A stretch of 15,127 nucleotides of DNA from Flavobacterium sp. (GTDB lineage: Bacteria > Bacteroidota > Bacteroidia > Flavobacteriales > Flavobacteriaceae): NCBI GenBank assembly GCA_027483785.1, contig JAIXTU010000042.1, forward strand, positions 1 through 15,127, in the 5' to 3' direction. The notes under the pieces were generated by a model. That model did no database searches. It was given only the letters and a program-made list of their open reading frames with translations, and was not told the DNA's origin. Within the stretch, counting starts at the first letter, position 1. Each line of letters starts with the position of its first letter. The translations under genes and the position numbers were made by a program. This document shows, piece by piece, positions 7,408 to 15,127 of the stretch.

Positions 7408-8395
7408 TTTTATAAAATTGTGTTTCGACCGCAGCCGACTTTTCGATAGACAGATGATACAGCGCATCGCCTTCGTAAACAATCGAACCTAAGTTGGCAT
7501 TGATTACGTAGCCGTGATGCGGCGCTTTGATGGCTTGCACGAATTTGCCAAACGGATCGGTTATTTCACAGAGCACGGTACCTTTTTGCACGAACTTTCC
7601 TAAAAATCCGCGGTCGTGACAAAAACCCGATGCTTTGGCGCGCACCCAGCCCGAGCGTTCCAAAATTGTTGCTTCAGAGGCAATGGGTACGTCTTTATCT
7701 TTTCGCATTTGCCAAAAATTCAGCAAACGAATCACGCCGTTTAAGCCGCAGTGCACGATTTGCGGATTGATATCTAAAGACATACCGCCTTCGAACAGCA
7801 GCATCGGAACTTTTGCCTTCTCGGCAGCAGTTCGAAACGAACCGGATATGTTTTTAGAATACAATATAAACGGAGCGGCGAACACATGTGCCAATTCGAG
7901 CAATTGCGAATCGCCGGGAACAATTCGAATTTGAGCAGCATTAAATCGTTTGGCGCCACCTGCGTGGAAATCGACTGCAAAATCGACAACCGGCAAAATT
8001 TCTTTGAGAATGTAATAGGCAAAACGGCCGGCCATCGAACCTTTTTTACTTCCCGGAAATACGCGGTTGAGATCGCGACCGTCGGGAAACTCGCGCGATT
8101 GATTGACAAAGCCGAAAATATTGATTACCGGAATGCAAATAATGGTTCCGGCATCGGGCTTATTTAGTTTTCGCACAATAAGCTGCCGAACAATTTCTAC
8201 ACCATTGATTTCATCGCCGTGAATTCCGGCCGAAAACAAAACGGTTGGCCCTGGTTTCTTACTGCGGCACACAATAACAGGGATTTTGAGTTTGGTTGCC
8301 GTGGGCAGGCGCGCCAGCTCGAGATACAGTGTTTTTGACTGTCCGGGCAGTATTTCTTCGCCTAAAAGCGTTAGTTTTTTCTGGTTTTTTGACAT
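7391..8395 (-). CDS. Succinylglutamate desuccinylase/aspartoacylase-family zinc hydrolase
   Basis: This is a 334-residue member of the AstE/AspA branch of M14-like zinc hydrolases. Candidate zinc ligands are His59 and Glu62 in AGIHGDEINGVE and His144 in DFHAGG. Glu202 in LFEGGMS is the likely general base. RDLNRVFPG (107-115) matches the conserved Arg-Asn substrate segment. The C-terminal part after about residue 245 looks like a small beta domain (VQKGTVLCEITDPFG, SIVYEGDALYHL), as in aspartoacylases. No arginine-succinyltransferase genes are nearby, so true succinylglutamate is unlikely; the natural amide substrate is unknown. I chose the ATG at 8395. The frame extends to a TTG at 8437, but that lies inside the predicted promoter. 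It heads a two-gene unit with the cyclo-ligase. Confidence 0.85.
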   Translation of the reverse strand: MSKNQKKLTLLGEEILPGQSKTLYLELARLPTATKLKIPVIVCRSKKPGPTVLFSAGIHGDEINGVEIVRQLIVRKLNKPDAGTIICIPVINIFGFVNQSREFPDGRDLNRVFPGSKKGSMAGRFAYYILKEILPVVDFAVDFHAGGAKRFNAAQIRIVPGDSQLLELAHVFAAPFILYSKNISGSFRTAAEKAKVPMLLFEGGMSLDINPQIVHCGLNGVIRLLNFWQMRKDKDVPIASEATILERSGWVRAKASGFCHDRGFLGKFVQKGTVLCEITDPFGKFVQAIKAPHHGYVINANLGSIVYEGDALYHLSIEKSAAVETQFYKNDGQE

Positions 8396-8434
8396 ATGCG
8401 TTGTTAAAAGTAGCCTTTTTTTCAAAGTCATTAC

Positions 8435-8442
8435 CAAAATTA
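8435..8442 (-). promoter_or_regulatory. Predicted -7 box of the hydrolase/cyclo-ligase unit
   Basis: The minus strand reads TAATTTTG here, an exact match to TAnnTTTG. Transcription would start about 30 bases before the ATG at 8395, which supports that start over the upstream TTG at 8437. No TTG element is seen at the expected distance upstream, so recognition rests on the -7 box alone. Confidence 0.4.
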
Positions 8443-8454
8443 GAAGGTTCGCTG

Positions 8455-8462
8455 TAACTTTA
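8455..8462 (+). promoter_or_regulatory. Possible -7 box of uvrC
   Basis: TAACTTTA differs from TAnnTTTG at the last base and ends 18 bases before the uvrC ATG. No TTG is visible 17-23 bases upstream. If real, it nearly abuts the divergent -7 box at 8435-8442, so the two promoters would compete for polymerase. Confidence 0.3.
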
Positions 8463-8480
8463 CACTAGATCTTTTAGAAA

Positions 8481-10289
8481 ATGTCTGAGCCGTCTGTTCA
8501 ACTTCAAATACAAACTCTACCCGACAATCCAGGGGTCTATCAATACTACGATAAAGAGGGCAAAATACTGTATGTTGGCAAAGCAAAGAACTTGAAGAAA
8601 CGCGTTTCGTCGTACTTTAATAAAGTGCACGACAATGCGCGAACAAACGTATTGGTACGCAAAATTGCTACAATTAAACACATTGTAGTTGAAACCGAAA
8701 ATGATGCGTTGTTGTTGGAAAACAACCTCATCAAAAAACACCAACCGCGCTATAATGTGATGCTTCGCGACGATAAGTCGTATCCGTGGATTTGCATCAA
8801 AAAAGAACCGTTTCCGCGTATTTTTCCCACGCGGCGCATGATTAAAGACGGTTCGGAATACTACGGCCCATATACCAATTTTAAGATTGTGCACACCTTG
8901 TTGGATATGATTAAAGAATTGTATCCGCTGCGTACCTGCAATTACGATTTGTCGGAAAAGAACATTGAATCGCATAAATTTAAGGTTTGTTTGGAATATC
9001 ATATTGGGAATTGCAAAGGTCCGTGTGAAGGACACGAAACGCGCGAACACTACGAAAAACAAGTAGAAGCTATTCGGCAATTGTTGAAAGGAAATTTCAA
9101 ACACAGCTTGCGCGAATTTAAAACGCAAATGCAGCAATACGCCGAGGATTTGGAGTTTGAAATGGCGCAACGTGTGAAAGTGAAAATCGAAGCTTTGGAA
9201 AAGTATCAGGCGTACTCGACAGTTGCCAATCCGAAAATCACGAATGTCGACGTTTTTTCGATTGTTTCCGACGAAAGTGCGGCATACATCAATTACTTGC
9301 AAATCATGCACGGCGCGATCATTCGTTCGCATACGCTTGAAATAAAGAAAAAACTCGATGAAACGGATGCCGAACTGTTGGAGTTGGCCATTGTGGAAAT
9401 TCAAGAGCGTTTTTCGTTGCAATTTCGCGATGTCATTGTACCTTTTTCGATTGATTTAGGCGAGCGTATTCGCGTGACTGTTCCACAACTAGGCGATAAA
9501 AAACAGTTGTTGGAACTGTCGGAACGCAATGCGAAATACTACCGCATTGAACAATTGAAGCAGTTGCAAATTGTTGATCCCGACCGACATACGAATCGGA
9601 TTATGGCACAGATGCAAAAAGACTTGCGTTTGCCTGTGGAGCCGCGGCATATTGAATGTTTCGATAACTCAAATATTCAAGGAACGAATCCGGTTTCGGC
9701 CTGTGTGGTTTTTAGAGACGGAAAACCGAGCAAGAAAGACTACCGCCATTTTAATGTAAAAACCGTTGAAGGTCCGAACGATTTTGCTTCAATGGAAGAA
9801 GTGGTCTACCGCCGATACAAACGCCTACTCGAAGAAAACGATTCCTTACCCAATTTGGTAATTATCGACGGTGGTAAAGGGCAATTGGGAGCTGCTTTAA
9901 AGAGTTTTGACGCATTGGGCATACGCGGCCAAGTTGCCATTATTGGCATAGCGAAACGCTTAGAAGAATTGTTTTATCCGAACGATCCGATTCCGTTGTA
10001 TCTCGACAAAAAATCGGAAACTTTAAAAATCATTCAGCATTTACGCAACGAAGCCCACCGTTTTGGAATTACGTTTCATAGAGACAAGCGCAGTAAAACG
10101 GCATTGGTTTCGGCAATCGAAGAAATTCCGGGCATCGGCGAAAAAACGATGACTTCTCTAATCAAGAAGTTTAAATCGGTTAAACGTTTAAAAGAAGCTT
10201 CGGAAGCTGATATTGCCGAAGTTGTGGGAGCTTCGAAAGCAAAAAAAATCATCAATCATTATCAATCAAACGAACAAAAATCAACATGA
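8481..10289 (+). CDS. uvrC: Excinuclease ABC subunit C
   Basis: UvrC makes both incisions around bulky DNA lesions after UvrA/UvrB loading, in nucleotide excision repair. The 602 residues are standard length and all parts are present. The N-terminal GIY-YIG nuclease (about 13-93) shows PGVYQYY, ILYVGKAKNLKKRVSSYF, Arg41 and a conserved Glu80 in ALLLENNLIK, and cuts 3' of the lesion. A UVR segment for UvrB contact lies near 205-240 (FEMAQRVKVKIEALEKYQ). The RNase H-like nuclease for the 5' cut has Asp395 in ECFDNSNIQG, Asp463 in VIIDGGKGQLG and His526 in NEAHRFGITFHR. Two C-terminal helix-hairpin-helix motifs follow (IPGIGEKT, VVGASKAKKI). No key residue is missing. It overlaps the next gene by ATGA, which suggests cotranscription, although no functional link to the phospholipase is known. 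Confidence 0.97.
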   Translation: MSEPSVQLQIQTLPDNPGVYQYYDKEGKILYVGKAKNLKKRVSSYFNKVHDNARTNVLVRKIATIKHIVVETENDALLLENNLIKKHQPRYNVMLRDDKSYPWICIKKEPFPRIFPTRRMIKDGSEYYGPYTNFKIVHTLLDMIKELYPLRTCNYDLSEKNIESHKFKVCLEYHIGNCKGPCEGHETREHYEKQVEAIRQLLKGNFKHSLREFKTQMQQYAEDLEFEMAQRVKVKIEALEKYQAYSTVANPKITNVDVFSIVSDESAAYINYLQIMHGAIIRSHTLEIKKKLDETDAELLELAIVEIQERFSLQFRDVIVPFSIDLGERIRVTVPQLGDKKQLLELSERNAKYYRIEQLKQLQIVDPDRHTNRIMAQMQKDLRLPVEPRHIECFDNSNIQGTNPVSACVVFRDGKPSKKDYRHFNVKTVEGPNDFASMEEVVYRRYKRLLEENDSLPNLVIIDGGKGQLGAALKSFDALGIRGQVAIIGIAKRLEELFYPNDPIPLYLDKKSETLKIIQHLRNEAHRFGITFHRDKRSKTALVSAIEEIPGIGEKTMTSLIKKFKSVKRLKEASEADIAEVVGASKAKKIINHYQSNEQKST

Positions 10290-12490
10290 AAAAATTTCTC
10301 CTCTTGCTATGTTTGCTTTCACTTGCTTTTGCGACAGCACAAGAACAACCGGTTCCGCGAAAAAGAATTGGTCTGGTTTTAAGTGGCGGTGGCGCTAAGG
10401 GCTTTGCACACATTGGCGTTTTAAAGGTTTTGGAAGAGGCCGGCGTAAAAGTAGATTACATTGGTGGAACAAGCATGGGTGCGGTTATTGGTGGCTTGTA
10501 TGCATCGGGTTACAGCGCGACGCAAATCGATTCGATTTTTAGGTCGACGAATTTTGATGAATTGTTACAAGATTACATTCCTCGACGTTCGAAAACCTAT
10601 TTTGAACGACGAAACGACGAAATGTATGCGCTTACTTTACCTTTCAATAAATTTAAGATCGGGATTCCCACTGCCTTATCAAAAGGCATGTACAACTATA
10701 ATTTACTGTCGCGCTTGACGGCAAATGTTAGGCACATTAAAAAATTCTCTGACTTGCCGATTCCGTTTATTTGTATTGCAACCGATATAGAAACTGGCCA
10801 ACAGGTAATTATGGAAGACGGTTCTTTACCACAGGCAATGCTAGCCAGTAGCTCGTTTCCAAGTTTGTTTGCTCCCGTGGAACGCAACGGGCGGTTGTTG
10901 ATTGACGGAGGTGTAGTGAATAACTATCCAATTCAAGAAGTTCGTGATATGGGCGCTGATATTATCATTGGTGTTGACGTTCAAGACGGATTAAAAGACC
11001 GCAAATCGTTGCGCGATGCGACACGTATCTTGGTACAAATCTCCAATATGGGAATGTTGGAACGCATGAAAGAAAAAGCCGAAACTACTGATATCTATAT
11101 AAAACCCGATGTTTCTAATTATTCGGTGATATCGTTCGATGACGGAGCGGCAATAATTCGAGCTGGAGAAGAAGCAGCGTTTACGGTTTATGAAAAAATT
11201 AAAACTTTAGGCGATAGCTTATCTAATCATAAAAAAGAACTCAAGGCAGCTCCAGACTCTTTGTTTATTGGCAGAATTCAGACCGGTAAACTTAAAAACT
11301 ACACCCGTGCTTACGTTCTTGGAAAACTAAAGATTAAACCCGACACCCAAGTCAATTACGATCAGATTCGAACAGGAATTAACAACCTAAATGCTACTCA
11401 AAACTTTAGTGGCATATCTTACGAATTTGAAGATAACGGCGATCGCGACGATTTGATTTTACAGTTGATTGAAAATCCAAATAGAACTTTTTTTAAAATC
11501 GGTGCACATTACGACGGCTTGTTCAAAAGTGCTGTACTTATCAACGTAACCCACAAAAAGACACTTTTAAAAAACGACGTTTTCTCAGCGGATTTGATGT
11601 TAGGCGACCAACTACGATACAATTTGGATTATTACATCGACAACGGATTTTACTGGAGTTACGGATTTAAAAGTAGATTTAATTCGTTTAATCGAAATGC
11701 AAAAACCGACTTCAACGAGGGGAGAATTTTAGATTTGCTGGGGGTTTCATCGCTCAATCTCGATGTTGAAAATTGGGTAAACCAGTTGTATATCCAAACC
11801 CTACTTTTAGAACGAATGCTCATAGGAGGCGGGATCGAACATCAAAACATTCTTATAAAATCGGAAACACTAGAAGATACAACACCGCTTTTTGAACGAA
11901 GTAACTATTACAGTACTTTTGGCTATCTGAAATTTGACAGTTTCGACAACCGATACTTTCCAAAATCGGGTTGGATGTTTAATGCCGATTTGCAACACTT
12001 ATTTTACTCTACGAATTACACCCAAGAATTCGAACCATTTTCTATAGCTAAAGGTCAAGTAGCCTTCGCAACAAAGTTCTTTCCGAGAACAACCTTAAAG
12101 CTCGAATCCGACGCTGGTTTTGCCATCGGCGAACGCACCATTGATTTTTTTAATTTCACCTTTGGCGGCTACGGTTTTACTGAAATTCTCAACATTAAAC
12201 CTTTTTATGGTTACAATTTTTTGAGCTTGAGTGCCGATAGTTACATAAGAGCCACTGGCACTTTCGATTATGAATTTTACCGCAAGCACCACATTAACCT
12301 TGCGGCTAATTTTATGAATTTAGGAAATCGATTGTTTCAAACTTCTGATTGGATATCAAGACCCCGACTTTCCGGTTATGCAATAGGTTACGGTCTCGAA
12401 ACCATCATCGGACCCGCCGAAATCAAGTATTCTTGGTCGCCGGAAACCGGTAATGGTTTTACTTGGTTCAGCATCGGATTTGTATTTTGA
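10286..12490 (+). CDS. Patatin-like phospholipase with outer-membrane beta-barrel
   Basis: This 734-residue protein has a signal peptide of about 18 residues (LLLLCLLSLAFATA). The patatin hydrolase domain (about 28-225) has the oxyanion loop SGGGAKG (33-39), the nucleophile Ser63 in GTSMG, and Asp207 in LLIDGGVVNNYP, completing the Ser-Asp dyad of esterases/phospholipase A. A POTRA-like segment follows (about 320-395, with INNLNATQNFSGISYEFE). The C-terminal part looks like a 16-strand Omp85/BamA-type barrel (surface antigen family), ending in the aromatic SIGFVF typical of outer-membrane barrels. This is the PlpD/FplA layout (type Vd autotransporter), so the lipase part is expected at the cell surface or in the periplasm. 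Its ATG shares four bases with the uvrC stop, implying translational coupling. The natural lipid substrate is unknown. Confidence 0.9.
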   Translation: MKKFLLLLCLLSLAFATAQEQPVPRKRIGLVLSGGGAKGFAHIGVLKVLEEAGVKVDYIGGTSMGAVIGGLYASGYSATQIDSIFRSTNFDELLQDYIPRRSKTYFERRNDEMYALTLPFNKFKIGIPTALSKGMYNYNLLSRLTANVRHIKKFSDLPIPFICIATDIETGQQVIMEDGSLPQAMLASSSFPSLFAPVERNGRLLIDGGVVNNYPIQEVRDMGADIIIGVDVQDGLKDRKSLRDATRILVQISNMGMLERMKEKAETTDIYIKPDVSNYSVISFDDGAAIIRAGEEAAFTVYEKIKTLGDSLSNHKKELKAAPDSLFIGRIQTGKLKNYTRAYVLGKLKIKPDTQVNYDQIRTGINNLNATQNFSGISYEFEDNGDRDDLILQLIENPNRTFFKIGAHYDGLFKSAVLINVTHKKTLLKNDVFSADLMLGDQLRYNLDYYIDNGFYWSYGFKSRFNSFNRNAKTDFNEGRILDLLGVSSLNLDVENWVNQLYIQTLLLERMLIGGGIEHQNILIKSETLEDTTPLFERSNYYSTFGYLKFDSFDNRYFPKSGWMFNADLQHLFYSTNYTQEFEPFSIAKGQVAFATKFFPRTTLKLESDAGFAIGERTIDFFNFTFGGYGFTEILNIKPFYGYNFLSLSADSYIRATGTFDYEFYRKHHINLAANFMNLGNRLFQTSDWISRPRLSGYAIGYGLETIIGPAEIKYSWSPETGNGFTWFSIGFVF

Positions 12491-12528
12491 TTTGTAATGA
12501 GGCATTTTACTCAGAGCAACAAGATGAA

Positions 12529-12561
12529 TTGTTCGACATATCTGTAAAAAAGATATATTTG
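12529..12561 (+). promoter_or_regulatory. Consensus Bacteroidota promoter of the permease gene
   Basis: TTG (12529-12531), a 22-base spacer and TATATTTG (12554-12561) match the sigma-ABfr consensus, giving a leader of about 25 bases before the ATG at 12593. A short inverted repeat ATATC/GATAT (12538-12542 and 12552-12556) overlaps the -7 box. The permease therefore seems independent of the uvrC-patatin transcript, for which I see no terminator. Confidence 0.7.
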
Positions 12562-12592
12562 GCATCTATTAATACGTCACAAAACAATTTTT

Positions 12593-14077
12593 ATGTCAAT
12601 TTGGAGAGTTAAACCTGTTTCGGCCTTTGAAGCCGATATGAAGAAAAGCGACCTCAAGCGCGTGCTAACAAAATGGGGACTAACCTCACTGGGAATCGGC
12701 GCAATTATCGGAGGTGGTATTTTCACCCTAACTGGAATTGCTGCTCATGATTACGCTGGCCCAGCACTTGCCCTTTCATTTGTTATTGCAGGAATTGGTT
12801 GTTTATTCGCTTCTTTGTGTTACGCCGAATTTGCATCGGTTTTACCTGTTGAGGGAAGTGCTTATGCCTACGCTTACGGAACTGTAGGAGAAATCTTCGC
12901 TTGGTTTATCGGCTGGAACCTTATTCTAGAATATATGATGGGTGCCACAACAGTAGCGGTGGCATGGAGTGGCTACTTTGTAAAACTACTGCATTTGTTT
13001 GGTATCGATTTCCCAATTTGGTTGTGCAACGATTATGCAACCGCTGTAGCTAAAGTAGCAGAACACAACGCAGAAAACCCAACAAATCTGATGGCCGAAC
13101 CGAGTTTTGCATTTAATTTACCTGCGTTCTTAATTACTTGGGTTGTAACGTATATCCTAGTAAAAGGAATCAAAGAAGCTGCTAAAACCAACAACATCAT
13201 CGTAATAATAAAAGTAGCGGTTGTTCTTTTCGTAATCATTTGCGGTGCTTTCTACATCGAACCGGCAAATTGGCAACCTTTCATTCCAACCGAAACAACA
13301 ACAGTTATCGATGGTGTCGAAAAAGTAAGCTTCGGATTTGGTGGCGTACTTACCGCAGCAACCATTGTTTTCTTTGCATACATCGGATTCGATGCCGTAT
13401 CAACGCAAGCCGGAGAAGCTATAAATCCGAAAAAAGACGTTCCTTTCGCAATTGTAGCCTCACTACTTATTTGTACGGTACTATACATCTTGGTTTCGCT
13501 CGTTTTAACAGGAATGGTCAAATACGACCAACTCGACAAAGCGGCACCAGTAGCTTCTGCATTTAGCGAAAACGGCATCACTTGGGCGGTATTTATCATT
13601 ACCCTCGCTGCAACTGCTGGATTAACAAGCGTAATGTTGGTAATGATGCTTGGTCAGACCCGTATTTTCTTAGGAATGGCTAAAGATGGCCTGTTACCAA
13701 ACTTCTTCAAAACGCTTCACCCAATTTTCAAAACACCGCACAAATCAACCATTTTAGTTGGTTTAATCATCTCTGTAACTGCAGCGCTAACACCAATTAA
13801 CAAAGTAAGCGAAATGTGCTCCATGGGAACACTACTCGCTTTCGCTATGGTGTGCGTTGCCGTAATGATCTTACGCGTTAAAAAACCAGAATTAGAACGC
13901 CCATACAAAACACCATTTGTATATCTAGTCGGAACACTTGGCGTTGGCTTTAACCTATTTCTAATGTATTTCGTACGTCCAGAAACTTGGATCGCTTTCA
14001 TTATCTGGGGAACTGTTGGAATTTTAGTTTATTTCGCCTACGGTAAACGAAAATCCAACCTCAACCAAATAGAATAA
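12593..14077 (+). CDS. APC-family amino acid permease (cationic amino acid transporter type)
   Basis: This is a 494-residue inner-membrane transporter of the amino acid-polyamine-organocation superfamily, with about 12-14 hydrophobic helices. The N-terminus MSIWRVKPVS is characteristic of the CAT/YfnA-like branch. Helix 1 has the unwound substrate motif GAIIGGGIF (36-44). Helix 6 has FFAYIGFDAVSTQAGEA, followed by NPKKDVP, and GQTRIFLGMAKDGLLP is the conserved cytoplasmic loop near helix 8. A longer loop with WLCNDYATAVAKVAEHN between helices 3 and 4 is lineage-specific. The likely substrate is a cationic or branched amino acid; sequence alone does not settle it, nor uniport versus antiport. 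It is flanked by its own promoter and a strong terminator, so it is monocistronic. The neighbouring homogentisate dioxygenase makes a link to amino acid catabolism possible but unproven. Confidence 0.92.
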   Translation: MSIWRVKPVSAFEADMKKSDLKRVLTKWGLTSLGIGAIIGGGIFTLTGIAAHDYAGPALALSFVIAGIGCLFASLCYAEFASVLPVEGSAYAYAYGTVGEIFAWFIGWNLILEYMMGATTVAVAWSGYFVKLLHLFGIDFPIWLCNDYATAVAKVAEHNAENPTNLMAEPSFAFNLPAFLITWVVTYILVKGIKEAAKTNNIIVIIKVAVVLFVIICGAFYIEPANWQPFIPTETTTVIDGVEKVSFGFGGVLTAATIVFFAYIGFDAVSTQAGEAINPKKDVPFAIVASLLICTVLYILVSLVLTGMVKYDQLDKAAPVASAFSENGITWAVFIITLAATAGLTSVMLVMMLGQTRIFLGMAKDGLLPNFFKTLHPIFKTPHKSTILVGLIISVTAALTPINKVSEMCSMGTLLAFAMVCVAVMILRVKKPELERPYKTPFVYLVGTLGVGFNLFLMYFVRPETWIAFIIWGTVGILVYFAYGKRKSNLNQIE

Positions 14078-14086
14078 AAACTTAAG

Positions 14087-14118
14087 AATCCGGGTCGTAT
14101 TTCGCCCGGATTTTTTTT
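14087..14118 (+). terminator. Rho-independent terminator of the permease gene
   Basis: A perfect 8-bp stem, AATCCGGG (14087-14094) and CCCGGATT (14105-14112), with a 10-base loop runs into eight T (14111-14118). It starts 9 bases past the permease stop and separates it from the dioxygenase gene. Confidence 0.9.
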
Positions 14119-14128
14119 AGATATTTGT

Positions 14129-14142
14129 ATTGATGAATCAAT
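14129..14142. promoter_or_regulatory. Inverted repeat upstream of the homogentisate dioxygenase gene
   Basis: ATTGAT-GA-ATCAAT is a perfect 6-bp inverted repeat with a 2-base spacer, lying between the permease terminator and the dioxygenase start 102 bases downstream. Its size suits a dimeric regulator, but it could be chance in AT-rich DNA. No good TAnnTTTG box is visible in the 14143-14244 leader. Confidence 0.25.
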
Positions 14143-14244
14143 GGCTTTGTTTACCGATTTTACTCAAATTCCTGATTAAGCGAAATCCGGAATGATGTTT
14201 TTCTTCTGTTCGAAAATTATTTACAGAATTAAAATTTCATCACT

Positions 14245-15127
14245 ATGCCTATTTATCACAAACTCGGAACTTTTCCACAAAAACGCCACGTAACTTTCGA
14301 GAAACCTGCCGGCGGCTACTACTACGAACAATTGTTCGGAACCGAAGGATTTCACGGACATTCCTCCCTACTCTACCACATTCACAGACCAACACAAGTA
14401 AAGGAAATCCTAAAATCCTACGATGTGCAACCTAAAATTGCCATCGAAAAAAACATAAAATCGCTCTTGCTGAAAGGATTCGACCTGAAACCAACCGCCG
14501 ATTTCCTCGACAGCCGAAAAGCCATGCTCCTAAACAGAGATTGCATCATCGGACTTGCCGCTCCGCAAGAATCACTTACTTCATACTTCTACAAAAATGC
14601 CGACGCCGATGAAATGATTTTCATCCACAAAGGAAAAGGTACTTTACGAACCATGATGGGAAATATCCCCTTTGAATACGGCGATTACCTCATCATTCCA
14701 CGAGGCATGATTTACCAAATACAATTCGACACCACCGACAATCGCTTGTTCTACGTCGAATCGTACACGCCTTTCTACACTCCAAAACGCTATAAAAACC
14801 AATCGGGACAACACCTCGAACACAGCCCGTTTTGCGAACGCGACTTCAAACTCCCAACCGAGCTTGAATCGTACGATCAAAAAGGCGACTTCATCGTGAA
14901 AATCAAAAAAGAAGGCATGATGCACGAATTGGTTTACGCAACTCATCCTTTCGATGTAGTTGGCTGGGATGGCTACAATTTTCCGTACGCCTTCAGCATT
15001 CACAATTTCGAACCCATTACCGGTCGCGTACACCAACCGCCACCAGTACACCAAACGTTCGAAACGGCAACTTTTGTAGTTTGCTCGTTTTGCCCGCGTT
15101 TGTACGATTACCATCCGCAAGCCATTC
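14245..15127 (+). CDS. hmgA: Homogentisate 1,2-dioxygenase, 5' part (cut by window end)
   Basis: The enzyme opens the ring of homogentisate to maleylacetoacetate using Fe(II) and O2 in tyrosine/phenylalanine breakdown in the cytoplasm. The frame runs from the ATG at 14245 for 294 codons to the window edge without a stop. Recognisable family segments are GGYYYEQLFGTEGFHGHSS near the start, SLLYHIHRPT (41-50), MIFIHKGKG, GDYLIIPRGMIYQI, VGWDGYNFPYAFSI and GRVHQPPPVHQTFE (260-273). These make up the N-terminal beta-sandwich domain. The iron-binding His-x5-Glu and following His lie in the part beyond the window, so activity cannot be judged. Bacteroidota versions are about 385 residues, so roughly three quarters is present. 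The coding strand is strongly C-rich compared with uvrC on the same strand. Confidence 0.93.
   Translation, partial: MPIYHKLGTFPQKRHVTFEKPAGGYYYEQLFGTEGFHGHSSLLYHIHRPTQVKEILKSYDVQPKIAIEKNIKSLLLKGFDLKPTADFLDSRKAMLLNRDCIIGLAAPQESLTSYFYKNADADEMIFIHKGKGTLRTMMGNIPFEYGDYLIIPRGMIYQIQFDTTDNRLFYVESYTPFYTPKRYKNQSGQHLEHSPFCERDFKLPTELESYDQKGDFIVKIKKEGMMHELVYATHPFDVVGWDGYNFPYAFSIHNFEPITGRVHQPPPVHQTFETATFVVCSFCPRLYDYHPQAI

Noticed and set aside
7391..8395. Arginine succinyltransferase pathway (AstE role) for the zinc hydrolase
   Set aside because: Family membership is clear, but no other ast gene is in the window and the neighbours are folate and repair genes, so I kept only the family-level name.
8517..9422. 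301-codon open frame on the minus strand inside uvrC
   Set aside because: It is antisense to a complete uvrC with all catalytic residues. Its translation is rich in Phe, Val and Arg with no domain pattern, as expected for the complement of a coding frame.
14644..15120. 158-codon minus-strand open frame at the right edge
   Set aside because: It is the complement of the well-recognised homogentisate dioxygenase frame and shows no family features of its own.
1..15127. CRISPR arrays, transposases, phage genes, tRNA/rRNA genes, toxin-antitoxin or defence modules
   Set aside because: I looked on both strands for spaced direct repeats, DDE or integrase motifs and conserved RNA segments and saw none.

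Overview
The window looks like chromosome of a Flavobacteriaceae bacterium, most likely Flavobacterium or a close relative. Three things point there. Two secreted proteins end in a type IX secretion system (T9SS) type A sorting domain, which is confined to Bacteroidota. Several gene starts are preceded by the Bacteroidota sigma-ABfr promoter (TTG, about 20 bases, TAnnTTTG) instead of a strong Shine-Dalgarno. The DNA is AT-rich, and the proteins (long PurF paralogue, cationic amino acid permease, short bacterial homogentisate dioxygenase) resemble flavobacterial versions from memory.

Left part, minus strand (1-6518). From right to left: a PfkB sugar/nucleoside kinase with a near-consensus promoter and its own terminator; a T9SS-exported beta-propeller protein starting just past that terminator; an unusually long PurF-type amidophosphoribosyltransferase homologue with a short N-terminal propeptide; a 517-base non-coding gap with a bidirectional terminator; and a second T9SS-exported protein made of YCF48/Asp-box propeller repeats. 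A strong imperfect hairpin lies at the far left end.

Middle (6519-8480). A GC-rich block of about 270 bases without a credible gene, possibly a dispersed repeat, separates pfkB from a two-gene minus-strand unit: a zinc succinylglutamate desuccinylase/aspartoacylase-family hydrolase whose last 17 bases overlap the start of 5-formyltetrahydrofolate cyclo-ligase. Its promoter region is shared divergently with uvrC.

Right part, plus strand (8481-15127). uvrC (nucleotide excision repair) overlaps by 4 bases a patatin-like phospholipase carrying an outer-membrane barrel. Next come a cationic amino acid/polyamine-type APC permease with a textbook promoter and terminator, and the first 294 codons of homogentisate 1,2-dioxygenase (tyrosine/phenylalanine catabolism), cut by the window edge before its iron ligands.

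Most of this is housekeeping and surface-protein content. I found no CRISPR array, prophage, transposase, toxin-antitoxin pair, defence island, tRNA or rRNA, and nothing I would present as a new multi-gene system. The observations most worth a second look are the PurF paralogue, the inverted repeat built into the pfkB promoter, and the gene-free GC-rich block.
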